Source of the DNA: Entonaema liquescens
Lineage: Eukaryota; Ascomycota; Sordariomycetes; Xylariales; Xylariaceae
Assembly: GCA_902805475.1 (NCBI GenBank)
Contig: CADCSX010000001.1
Span: 3,472,001 to 3,536,000 of the forward strand
DNA length: 64,000 nt
Direction: 5' to 3'
Shown here: positions 1-10,600 of the stretch, in pieces
How the letters are laid out: the number at the start of each line of letters is the position of its first letter
How positions within the stretch are numbered: position 1 is the first letter of the stretch
Notes under the pieces: generated by a model
The model's input: the letters and a program-made list of their open reading frames with translations, nothing else
The model's database searches: none
What the model was told of the DNA's origin: nothing
Position numbers and translations under genes: made by a program

Positions 1-494
1 AAGTACTTTGTCAGGTATGTTTGAGAATGCTTCATAGTCCCATTACATGTGAAAACAAATAAATCCATGATTTGCTTTTAAAAAGCGATATGCAACTAAC
101 AAGCCTTACCACGCTACTTCATTTCAGGTACCTGCAGAAGCGGGGAACGTCCTACCTTAGTGGGGAGCTACAATCAAGCTACCTTAGGTAAGCGGCTAAA
201 GGGCCGAGGCAGCGCGGGTCCTAGGCTTGCAGCTACTAACAGACGTGAACTGAGCCAACCTAACAATGATATCAGCAACAAACAGATTATCGTCAATAAA
301 ATCAACTTGCACATATTCACCTACCTAACACATTAAGGATCCGATATATTAAAACACAATAAATCTTAAAAGCGACCACAAATAAAATATTCTTTTAAGT
401 GCCTAGTCGATCAAAAAAAAAAAGCATGGCATAACATAAATCCATCAAAACTTTTTCCACAGTCGTTGCCGTCGTCGCAGACAGCTTATGCATC
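1..494. other. Upstream flank of RING-CH gene, no gene seen
   Basis: I see no coding signal here. The stretch from about 240 to 490 is A-rich, with a run of eleven A at 414-424, and is probably promoter and 5' leader of the gene starting at 495. Confidence 0.4.
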
Positions 495-1826
495 ATGGCA
501 TCTTCACCAACCCCAACGCCTCCCCTCGAAGCGCCGAACAGCGATTCAACTACAACAACTCCTGAAATTACCGACAACCACGAGTCTAGTAATGAAAACT
601 CATTAACCTTGTTCTCCGACCCCCCGCCGAACACGCATCGATGTTTTATCTGCCTTGTTGATGAGCCCGAGGCTACCCTTCCCGCCGACTGGTCCACGCC
701 ATGCACATGCACGCTAGAAGGGCATCACGAATGTCTAATGGCCTGGATTACAGACCTAGAATCCCAGGCCAAGGATGTGAAGTGTCCTATCTGCAAATCT
801 CCGATCAGAGTTACCGAGCGATGGGATCTTGCGATATACCTGCATAATTATCTGATTAATACGTTCTCAAAATGGTCTCCCCAAATATTGTTCGGATTTG
901 TTGCCTCGGGTGCTCTAGTGAGCAGTTCTATGTATGGTCTCAAGGCTTTCGATTTATTCGCGGGCCCCGAAGCTACGATGGACTTCTTGTTTGGCTCTGA
1001 GGAACCCGTGATATTCGGTCTCATACGCCTCCCCGTTCGCGTAGTAGATAGGAGTCGCATGATTCCCATTAACTTGGTAAACTTTGCTATATTACCATTC
1101 ATCGCCCCAGGGCTAGTGCTCAACCGACTACCTTTTGAGCGCATAGGTTTATTTCCTACTTCAATAATGGTAAGCAGCTCCACGTACCACCATACATCAG
1201 CCATATTGTTAGGAGAAATCTACTAACAAGATTAATAGTATGCGACATTCGTGGCGCTTATCAACCACGCAGACGAATATATTACGTGGCCTCCATCCCC
1301 TCAACGAGCCTTAGCTCTTTACCCGGCTCTTAGGTCCTCATACTTCCAACTCCATAACACGATATCTAAAAGCCTCGAGAAGAGATGGGAACTACAGGCG
1401 AGCAAATACCAGGTCGGGATGCCGAACCGCGAAGAACAAGCGATGGGAGACGGCAACCTCTTCGACTTCGGGCTTGAAATGGGGATAGTTGACGGCGAAG
1501 AGGGAGTCCACATTCAGCAAGACAACCGCCGGAACAGAGTAATACGAGGCAGGTCGCTTGAGAACTTCTTAGCTGGGTCGTTACTTTTCCCGGGTGTATG
1601 CTACGGGATGGGTGAGATACTGCGACATGTGCTTCCGTCGCGCTTCGTCACACGACCGGCAACCGGTCTCCCTACAGGTCTACTTCAGGAGCGGTGGGGG
1701 CGAAGCCTCGTTGGCGGGTGCCTATTTGTCGTGCTCAAGGATGTGTTTTTCCTGTGGGTTAAATACCGGAGAATAATGAACCGGTCGTCGAGAAAGATTA
1801 AGAATGCGGAAAATCGACGTCGTTAA
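495..1826 (+). CDS. Membrane RING-CH (RINGv, MARCH-like) E3 ubiquitin ligase
   Basis: Two exons, 495-1169 and 1239-1826, give 420 residues. The intron 1170-1238 has GTAAGC, a TACTAAC branch site and TAG, and joins in phase 0. Residues 50-100 hold a C4HC3 RING-CH finger: C50-x2-C53, C70-x-C72, H77-x2-C80 and C97-x2-C100. A Ser/Thr/Pro-rich N-terminus precedes it and several hydrophobic segments follow, around residues 127-150, 190-212 and near the C-terminus. In this family the finger recruits an E2 enzyme to ubiquitinate membrane proteins. A membrane-anchored ligase is therefore the best reading, but the substrate and organelle cannot be told. The C-terminus is basic (ends RRR). No lesion is seen. 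The start at 495 is the first in-frame ATG after a stop-rich leader. Confidence 0.85.
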
Positions 1827-2673
1827 AGGGTAGACGTGATAGCGATATTAGGGAAAATCAGCGGGCGTTTTGGGGAGATTACTTCAAGATATGCTACGGA
1901 CCACAGCACGGTATTCGGTTATTGAGGCATGGGAATGCATGAGGTACGGAGACATACGCTCTGCTCATGATGCAGACTGAATAATTTTGTGTATGATACT
2001 AAGCAATGGCCGCTCATATCGGAAAGATGTATGAGGTACGGTCTAGTTATTTGAACTACTCATGATTTTACTCGAATATGATTTTAAAACCATTTGCTTC
2101 TTATATCTGGCAACCTATTTACCTACTCGACCGGCTAGTTTAGTATGACGTCGGCTAGAATCACGATCTTCTAAACCGTGGTACTAATTTGGGCGGGAAT
2201 ATACAAAACGAACCCTGTGTCCACGTCTCAATGAGATTCTTAATAATGAATCTGGGTAATAATTCGTCACGAGGAGAAACCACTACAGCTTCGTCACTAA
2301 ATGCGTTTTTTAGCTGATGAGGTTGCCAGTCGTCAGCCGTCTTACATGGCAACGTGTTATCAAAGCATACCCATGCTTGATGAAGGTTATGCCAGCACCA
2401 TGCGGCGCAGAAGGAATATGCTCTATTAGAGGCCATATAAACCACAACTACTAACATTAAAACTGGCCGAATTCAATCATATGGACTCGTCAGCGGTAGA
2501 CTTGCTTTAAATATAAGAGCGCACCAACCTACTTAATCCATCCAATACAAACCGTAGTAATAAATTTACACATCAACTCAGGGCTAACAACATATTACCA
2601 GCTTTACTATCCAACACCTCACTTAACCCTTGTTAACAGAAGCGAAGGAAATAGCTGTAGCTAGCAAACAAAC
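1827..2673. other. Intergenic; no supported gene
   Basis: This holds the 3' region of the RING-CH gene and the promoter of the cupin gene. A 98-codon minus-strand open frame (2161-2457) has several cysteines but no family resemblance, signal peptide or splice support, so I do not call it. Confidence 0.4.
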
Positions 2674-3247
2674 ATGTCCCCAGGACGAACGCGCAGGTCA
2701 AATCAAGACACGTTCTCCCGCACGGGTCCGGAAGCCGTGACGTACGACCTGTCGGTGCGCGACCAAGCTACGATCCGGGTCCCAGTCGGTTCGGCGTGGA
2801 CGTCCGGGCCGCACTGGCACGACTCGCACACCGAGTTCCTACAGGTCCTATCCGGCCGCGCGCGTCACGCTCTCCGGGCGGACGGTGTGCGTCAGGCCAG
2901 GCGATGGCGTGGTTACGGTGCCGAGGGGGGTGGTGCATGAGTGGCGGCGGGCGGAGGGACAAGAGGAAGGGGAAGGGGATTTGGTGGTGAGGGAATGGAC
3001 GGAGCCGAAGGACGGCGCGAAGGAGGTGTTCTTTCGGAATCTCAATGGGATTATCTTCGATGGTACGAATGACGCTCTGGTCGCGCTGGACCTGTGGGAT
3101 TTGTTCTGGAGGGCGGATAATTACCCGGTGGTTGCGGGCACGGGGTGGGTTGGGGGCGTGGTTACGAGGGCGGCGATGGGAGTTGCGGTTGGGCTGGGGT
3201 GGGTGTTGGGGAGGAAGGGGGTGTATGAGGAGTATGGCGCGAAGTAG
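2674..3247 (+). CDS. Cupin-domain protein, frameshifted
   Basis: The first half reads from ATG 2674 in one frame and carries the cupin motif-1 pattern PHWHDSHTEFLQVLSG (metal-binding HxH...E). The second half continues in the +1-shifted frame with VRPGD, then VPRGVVHEW (cupin motif 2, P-x-G-x2-H), and ends at TAA 3247. The frames meet in the alternating CG run at about 2857-2868. Loss of one GC dinucleotide, or gain of one base, would explain it. A repaired product would be about 190 residues with a hydrophobic Gly/Val-rich C-terminus near residues 155-175. No intron can bridge the point, because the coding sequence is needed on both sides. The gene is clearly more GC-rich than its flanks. 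Cupins are too varied to name a substrate. Either a young pseudogene or a sequence error is possible. Confidence 0.75.
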
Positions 3248-3481
3248 ATCCTACTTTTCAATATGGGGCTATTGGATGAAGAGTTGTTGTTACTTGGGAT
3301 ACGAGGCGTCATGTGTGCTATTAAGGATGCTACTCATACCCGAACCGAAACCAGCTGTTATATTGAATAGTTTTATCGTACGGTATACCAATCTTTGATG
3401 TTATGGGGTAATGCCTTGCCCATGGGAAATAAGTCGAGCGCCTGCATCCTCGCCGTGTATGTCGTTATCATTATCGGCACT

Positions 3482-4797
3482 CTAGTCCACCTGCTTTGTT
3501 GTCTTCCATTCCCCTGACTCCGGGTTATATTCGAGGAGATATAGTGTTTGCTTATCAGAACCATCCATATACTCATATATAATCTCCAGGTTCGGCTCGC
3601 CATAGTTGCCCATGAACTCTAATTCCAACTTCAGCTCCGCCCCTTTTTCTAAGTCGGCACGAAAGCTAATAGTGAATGGTTCTGTGCGGGCTCCCCGTCT
3701 GCTATACTGCTCAAGCTTTACCGAGCGGAGGAAAGTGGCAGGTGTACCATCTACGTCTATACCGCAAATCTTCAGCTGGTGTCGGTTCGCGCCCGTAGTT
3801 TTCATCTGAACAGTTAGATGACGGCGCAAAATGAACGGTGGAATGCGAATCTCCAGTTTAGCCATCACCCGGGTCATCAACTCATCCGCTTTCGAATAAA
3901 TACGCTGGTCCGCGAGCTCGTCGATAGGCGTGTCTTGCAGATTACAGATGGCAAGCTTCGCGGCTTTTCTCCTACCGACGGTTTCCGGATTCCGTTCGCT
4001 GGACTAACTGTAAGGGAAGAACCCAGTACGAGACAGAGGTCTGCCTTTCCCGCGTGGCTGCGGGCGAGTTTCAGGGGCTCTTCGAATAGAGCCTCGCCGA
4101 AGTTGATGATACTATCAAGAAGGGCTCCGCCGCAGTACGCGCATTTCCGCCCCGTGCGGTGGTCGTAGACCGTCTTTTCGTACGAAGCGACAGCCCGGAA
4201 ATCTACTGGTTGTCAGTGACATATCATTGCTGCGTGCTGGTCTGGGGAAAGGTACCGCGAATATACTCCTTTCCGCAGTCCTTGCAGTATTCACGGTTAT
4301 TATTGCCGTGAAGTTCGGATATCTTATCCTAGACCGAGAGAACTATAAACTCTTTCCATACTCATCTCTTGGGATAGATGCTCACAACCTTACTGGTAAT
4401 ACCCCGCTCTTCCTATGTAAGGCATCGCAATTCTGGCTGATCAAATACTTCAATATCCCTCGGTTCTGCAGCTCGACAAGAGCCATGTGTGTAGCGGTTG
4501 GTATAGCTTGGAGGGTATTCACTGCATTCGTCCGCTGTCTCCCCTGGGCCATAAGCGTCCATACGCCTTCGGGGCCGCGGAAATCAGGAATGCCTATAAA
4601 GACTTAGACCGGACGGTGGAGACATGTATAGTAAGAAAGCGAGGCTAACCGGCCGAAGTAGAGACCCCAGCTCCGGTGAAGACAATAAAATGCTTGCTCT
4701 TCTTTATCTGCTCTGTAAGAGCCTCAGCCTTCTTGTTAACTACATCGATATCTTCTTGGCGCTCTTCCGCAGGGACTTTGGGGGCGGTATCAGCCAT
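3482..4797 (-). CDS. Class IV (SIRT6/SIRT7-type) sirtuin deacylase, one frameshift
   Basis: Four exons on the minus strand: 4797-4650, 4593-4394, 4328-4256 and 4202-3482. All introns (56, 65 and 53 bases) have GT-AG and correct phase. The product would be about 380 residues. Visible sirtuin signatures are the NAD-binding FTGAGVSTSAGIPDFRGPEG, ISQNCDALHR, the catalytic His in SELHGN, the zinc pairs CKDC and CAYC, INFGEAL, and LVLGSSLTVSPAN. Class IV sirtuins remove acyl groups from chromatin proteins using NAD. One base is missing in a C run near 3987-3990, so the frame changes before KLAICNLQDTP; exon 4 length is one short of a multiple of three. The C-terminal 130 residues are open and conserved-looking. 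The frame is otherwise clean, so a sequencing error is likelier than a dead gene. It is convergent with the cupin gene, 234 bases apart. Confidence 0.88.
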
Positions 4798-7723
4798 GGC
4801 TATTATAGATTGGTGGGTCTCTATGAATGAGTTGCTTTCAAGTAATCACAGTAGAGTTGAATCCTGAAAGTGTGAGTTACAAATCACTACGAGTGTTGTC
4901 TTAGTTGGGTAAGATTGAATGAGAAATGACTGTTGCCACGTGGCATTACCTATTCCCAGGACTAGGCAGACAGACATAGGCAGCAATGCTCGACCAGGAT
5001 TGATTGTTAATTCCCAGTTGAGTTATTACCGCAACGATTATTTTATAAAGTTTATTTCTGAGAGCTCTCTTTACTGATTTAGTGATCTATTTTGAAACTC
5101 GTAGATGCTCTTTTGAATGCCCTCTCTGGTCTTGGTCTTGGTCTTGGATGGGTTCTTTTTCTTATTCTTATTTCTCAACTTAGAGACGCATTTGAATATT
5201 ACTAATATTACTATCTTATCAAGATCTTGATGAGATATCCAGAGCAAATGACGCTTTTGGTACATATAGACGTATGCTTCTAAAACTGGGCCAATGTCCC
5301 TGACCGAACAACGAAGGTGTTTCTATACCTCCTTCTTGCTCCACCCTGGAACACAACTGTGCCCTATTAAGCACTGCTGTGCGATCAGCCAATATTCTTC
5401 TTTATATTAAGTATTAGTGAGCTTCAAGGATGCTAATGTAAAAGGTATACGTAAAGAGCAAGACTAAAATTTCAATGCAATACGAAAAACCATGAGCTCA
5501 GTGACCATGTCTGTTATTGGCTCGGTTGAAGTTTCTCCTTTTATATAACTTAGCAGCTGGGCGATGTTGTAGTCGATGCTGTAGTCGATGCATGTTTAAT
5601 GAGTTTAGGCTTCCTTGGAGAAGCGATCCGAATACGCGAACTTGGGTTATCCTATCCTCTTGGTCTACCTGCCTACCTAGGTGCTTGATTCTAGGTCTTT
5701 CGGTAAGAGGATAACATCCTTCACTAAACACCGTATTACTTGACTAGATCATCTGAACCACCTGATGCGCAGTGATTTTTCCTAATTGACTACCTCGCCA
5801 CTTGATCTCTGAGGTTATATCATAAGACACAGTAGCTGGGTCGGGATAATCTGCAATAATAAAACTAAGATATTACAGGTAGAACGCGTATGACCTTAAT
5901 ACAGCAAGGGTCGCCGGTGTAAGACGTGTAAAAATAAGATTTTAAATTAGAATAAGACGTTAATCTTATTTCCTTAATCTGGCGATGTCAGTCGATAACT
6001 ACCTCATAGCGGGTGATGGTGGATATAATACTACCTTCGGAACCAGCCGCAGTTACTATTGGTGTGAGTGCCTCCGTCTTGCCTGTAGGCTTGTGGATTG
6101 CTGACCGGCACCATATTTGAAGTCGTAGGCGCTCAGCCGCAGCCTGTTATTACATAAGACGACAAAGTCTCGTGCCAACTTGTTCATGCCGGCTGTATGT
6201 AGGCAGTAAGACGAGGGGTCGGCACGTTCCTAATGAAGCATTTCTGAAAAGAGCCGCCGAGCCAGACCGTCGCTCATGAGTTGTGAGTCAGCGGATTATG
6301 TGAGATGATATAACGGCTTTTTGTCCGCAACAAGCCTAAAGCATTAGTTGCAGTTGAAGATGGGCCATGATCTCCGGGACGGCTAGCATCGAGACTGAGA
6401 TGTTACCAGTCAATGTGATAATCAATTAGCGGACCAAACTCGGTTAGGCGGCGGTAAATGTTAGGCGTCTGAAACGAGTACCTAAGTGATGGGAGACCGC
6501 AGTATGATATATCATTTCTATCGCATCTAAAGACCCTCACTCGGACATTACTGTACATATGTATGCAGATAAAACTGCGTCTGACCCGCCTTGATAACTG
6601 ATAAATGAGATGATTGGATCGGGCGGCCGGTGAGCTTGTTTCTTAATGACATCTCCGAGGAGGGACGGGTGACGGGTAATGGATAACGGGTAGATTTGCG
6701 GATCGATCATCGGTTGATGTTCGTGACAGGATAATCGTGTGCAGACGGAACCAATGGTGGATTTATAATGGGATATACTCATTAGCTTGATGCATAATAG
6801 AGGAATTATAGGTTACGCATATACTTACTTACATATCATACCTAATTATCATACCTATCATACCTATAAGATAGAGGTAAGATTCTTAAGCAGTCAACAC
6901 TTTGTGTACGTTGAGAACCCCCACCGGAAGTAAGCCAAATATCATAAGTGTGTGTTATGATTTATTCCCTTAGATTCCGTGTCGTATCTATCCGCAAATA
7001 AAATATTAGATTCGAAGTTTGATACGGGTACAATACCGGCAAGATACGGGCTTAGTACGAGGATTTGATTGTCGGTCAGCGGAGGTACATACCTTTAGAT
7101 GCGCTCATAAGTACATCGCCAGGTGATATCCACATGAAGGTACTAGATTACCTAAAATACCTAATGTTTGCAAGGTCACCGCTATTGTTGCTATATTCGT
7201 ACCACCTACTTCACTTATTTGTACATGTATGTTAGGTGGCATGGTGCCGGTACCGATGCGACTTCCTAAAAATCTACATGTACGGCAGCAAGCAGCTACA
7301 CCCCCACATAACTCTCCCGAACCCCTGGCTCCTTCACCACTGGTATTTGGATCCGTACGGTCGGGTCGCGAATCATTTTACAGTTCACACCTTTGTACCT
7401 TCCATAGGTAGGGTAAAGTACCAGTCACGTCAAGTTTTTCTCCCTTTTCCTTTTTTTTTCTTTTCTTTTCCCATTTTCCACCAACAATTTTTAGTACCAA
7501 CATATGCTACAACTCGATACATATACCATTTACATATATGGCCCTTTTCCGGCGTCGTGGAAACACCAATCTATCTGTTTTCCGTTGTCTCACTGCCGAC
7601 ACGTGTACTGGGCACATCGGCGCAACCCTGCAAGACGTTTGTAGCCGACCTCTACAAACACTAACCGCTGTGAACAAAAGCGCGGCAAAACTCACAACGG
7701 TCCAGCCGTGTTACGTTTGAGCT

Positions 7724-7759
7724 ACATTTACATTTACATTTACATTTACATTTACATTT
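7724..7759. repeat. (ACATTT)n microsatellite
   Basis: Six tandem copies of ACATTT lie in gene-poor DNA. Confidence 0.9.
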
Positions 7760-8498
7760 CCGGGCAAAACCTTCGGACTGAGGTGGTAATGGAAAACCGT
7801 CCAGTTTCCGATACATAGTTCCTGACTCACCCACTCACCGAGACTACGATTCAAGGAGTTGGGGGCCGTCTCGGTCTGCGTCCTTGTGCTATACCTACCA
7901 GCATAGGAAATCCCAAATTTCCACCAAATTCAATTGTCAGCATCGTTTGTCTTGTTAGGGATACGAACGCGGCCCGTGGGCGTTCACGCATTAATCCCTG
8001 TCCCTCTTTTTACTCCCTGTCTCTTACGCTTGTTAGCTGCAAAAAATTTTTTTTCTTTCCCCTTCACAGTGACGAGAGTTCCGTTTAAGTTGACGTGTCA
8101 CCGCGCGACAAGTTCCCGCAACTGGCCAGGTGGACTCATCAAACTGCTGTTGTTGTTTAACGGTAGTAGGAGGACCACAGAAGATATTTGTCCCACAAGA
8201 ACGTTGGCATCTTTTCCAAGTGGATGGCAGTTCGGCTTGGGGTTAAGTCACGCGTGTCCCCGGTTCCCCTGCCCAGTGCCAATCCCAACTACTGACTTGA
8301 CAAGCCGGCAGACTAGCCAGTGGCGTCAAAATGGCTCGCCTTAGCGCGATCCACGTTGCCGTATATGCTGGATCGCTGGGTCGGATGAAATGAAATAAAA
8401 AGAGGCCAGAGTCAGCCCCAAAAACAAATACTCTTGGCTCGCGAATAGGGCATTCCGCCCGTGCTTGGGGCTAACATAATTATGACTGCCCAGCTTCG

Positions 8499-8535
8499 TA
8501 TGTATGTATGTATGTATGTATGTAGGTATGTATGT
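8499..8535. repeat. (TATG)n microsatellite
   Basis: Tandem TATG units with one interruption (TAGG). Confidence 0.9.
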
Positions 8536-9810
8536 TGAGTTGTTGAGCCTGCATCGACGCCCTCCCTTTCTATTCTTCCCGTGATAGTTTGCTCTCAATT
8601 TATATGGTCTTTTTGTGAGATACGTTTTCAGCTTGTACATGTGCGTCGCACACCGCTGCGGCTACGGGAGACGGACGTGCCGTGATACTTGATGGCGGCT
8701 TGGCAGCAAAGATTCAAACCCTTGAGATGGCATGGACTCCCTGCTGTCCTATGCGGCTCATGCTGGTCGATGCTATGTTTTCCCCTTGACCCCATGCTCT
8801 TATCTAGTGTCCTCGATGACCGGTTATTTTAGCCGGATGGCCCGCGACAAGCTTAGTGCCGCTTCTAGACTTTGATTTCGCCTCGTTTTGGAACCCCGTG
8901 ATGTAGACCTGGAAATTAGATGTGCAGATCTTGGGGAACGAACATCGGCGCTGGACCCCTTAGAAGCTTAATATGCTAGGAGCTCTCTAGTCATATTTTT
9001 GTTCCACATTAAGTCATGTGTCTCGCTTCGTCTAAACGTTCCTCCTTCGTTCTGCTGGTGCTTAAGTCAACGTCTACCGATACGCAAGGCATAACCGGGC
9101 GAAAGAGTCGTAGACCTAGGCCTTTGCTGGTCTTACCCTGTCAGCCAACATCCGACTTGGTTCTTGCAGTTCGTTTCAAGCTACCTCTGGATTCGTTATT
9201 CCCGGACCAGATCTGACCTCATCTGCCGTTTTATCTACGGTGCCCCTACAGTAAAACTGTAGCCTAGGTGTGCGTCACCGTAGGGCTGAACCCGGCATCC
9301 GATTTACTCCTCACGTGGCTTCGCTTTGGAAACGCAGATTTTACCTTCTACCTAGGTACTCCAGTTGGTGGTATTCAGACTAGACGTGCCAGACGTTGGT
9401 CAGGGCTTAGATACCGCCGCAGATCGGCCTCCTTGTTTGAACGGTGAAAGCCGGAATTTTATGGACCAACAGACCAACAGGTTGCCATTCCGAGTTTTAA
9501 GCCTCATCGACTTGCATACATAGGAGGAGCACTACCGGTGTTACTAGAGGCCCCTGGACTACTTGAGGGACTATGACCTGGTTAGGTATGTTTCTATATG
9601 ATACTTAATGTTAGCGATCCTTCCTATGACACCTTCCGGCACAGATCCGTGATCAGACAAGATATCTTGGCTGCAGAGGGGCCTGTCCTCTTACAATACC
9701 TCTCTACCTTACCACCTGCATCGGGCATCGACTACCTACTCCATCACAAAAGATTCGAGCAATGGCGCTTATGATATTTATCCGTTTTCTATAAACCCCC
9801 ATCCATAAAT

Positions 9811-9838
9811 CCCCCTAACTCCCCTAACTCCCCTAACT
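9811..9838. repeat. (CCCCTAACT)3 minisatellite
   Basis: Three head-to-tail 9-base units, each containing the CCCTAA telomere hexamer. The unit length differs from that of fungal telomeres, so this is a telomere-like microsatellite only. Confidence 0.8.
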
Positions 9839-10600
9839 GCCCCCAATTGCGAGCTTCTAACTTCAAAGCTTACTCGTATAATTGTTGTTCACATGATGGT
9901 ATTTGGGATGTATATAGTACCATCCGTTTGTCTTTAATATCGTGGTGTAGTGGGAGGGGAGAAGAGATTTCAAAGCTTGGGGGCCAACTATTAGTTACCT
10001 TAGTCAAGCAGTCATGTCCCCTCCTACCTTCTGTCGACACATCACCTTCCTACTCTTAACACGAGTAGGTTGCTGAAGGAAGTAGTCAGGAAACAGGAAA
10101 GAACTAGCTACCTCTCATGGTTTAATGAGGGAAGAGCGAGATTGGAGCCAGCACTGAACTTAGAAATAGCTTGGTCCTTCTGTTAGACATGAGTTGGATG
10201 CTGTTTCGTAGTGATTTCATCTGACGTCCTAATTTCCAAGTTTCTTCCCGACTCACTATTACATCCTACTACCCACACATTCATCTTCACATTCAAAACT
10301 ACCTCACCAACAACTATGATCCCATTACTCGGGTAGTAGTAATAAGTGCAACCCTTCACAGTTTCGTCGAACCTGCTACTACTCCTACTGCTGCTGTTGC
10401 TGCTGCCCATTTCTTCTCCCGTTACCTATTTAAATAACTCGAGAAAGCTTGGAACTGACCATCTAGTATCCAGGACATATCCATCTTTTCACCGCTTCTT
10501 CACTGTTGATCTGCACTAAACTCGCCTCAGCCCATTCAGCTAATTCCGGATCTTTACACGCTCTAGGCTCAGGCTATTCGACCAGGTAGCGGCCGAGAGA

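Larger units (their letters stand above)
4798..10600. other. 5.8 kb gene-poor region
   Basis: I find no open frame with family resemblance or plausible splicing. The stretch holds microsatellites (7724-7759, 8499-8535, 9811-9838), a long pyrimidine-rich tract at 7438-7480 of the kind found upstream of strongly expressed fungal genes, and a TATA-like TATTTAAATA at about 10427 upstream of the ABC transporter. Short open frames at 7236-7664 and 7934-8344 look like low-complexity noise. The 5.3-7.2 kb part could be decayed intergenic DNA. I see no transposon termini. Confidence 0.4.

Noticed and set aside
2161..2457. Cysteine-containing 98-codon minus-strand open frame, possible small secreted protein
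   Set aside because: No convincing signal peptide, no splice support and no family resemblance.
7236..8344. Two open frames of about 140 codons in the gene-poor stretch
   Set aside because: Composition follows pyrimidine-rich low-complexity DNA and no motif or splice structure supports them.
10183..10410. Ser-rich 75-codon minus-strand open frame upstream of the ABC gene
   Set aside because: Its start is a CTG/CAG microsatellite, and the rest lies in the promoter region with no family match.
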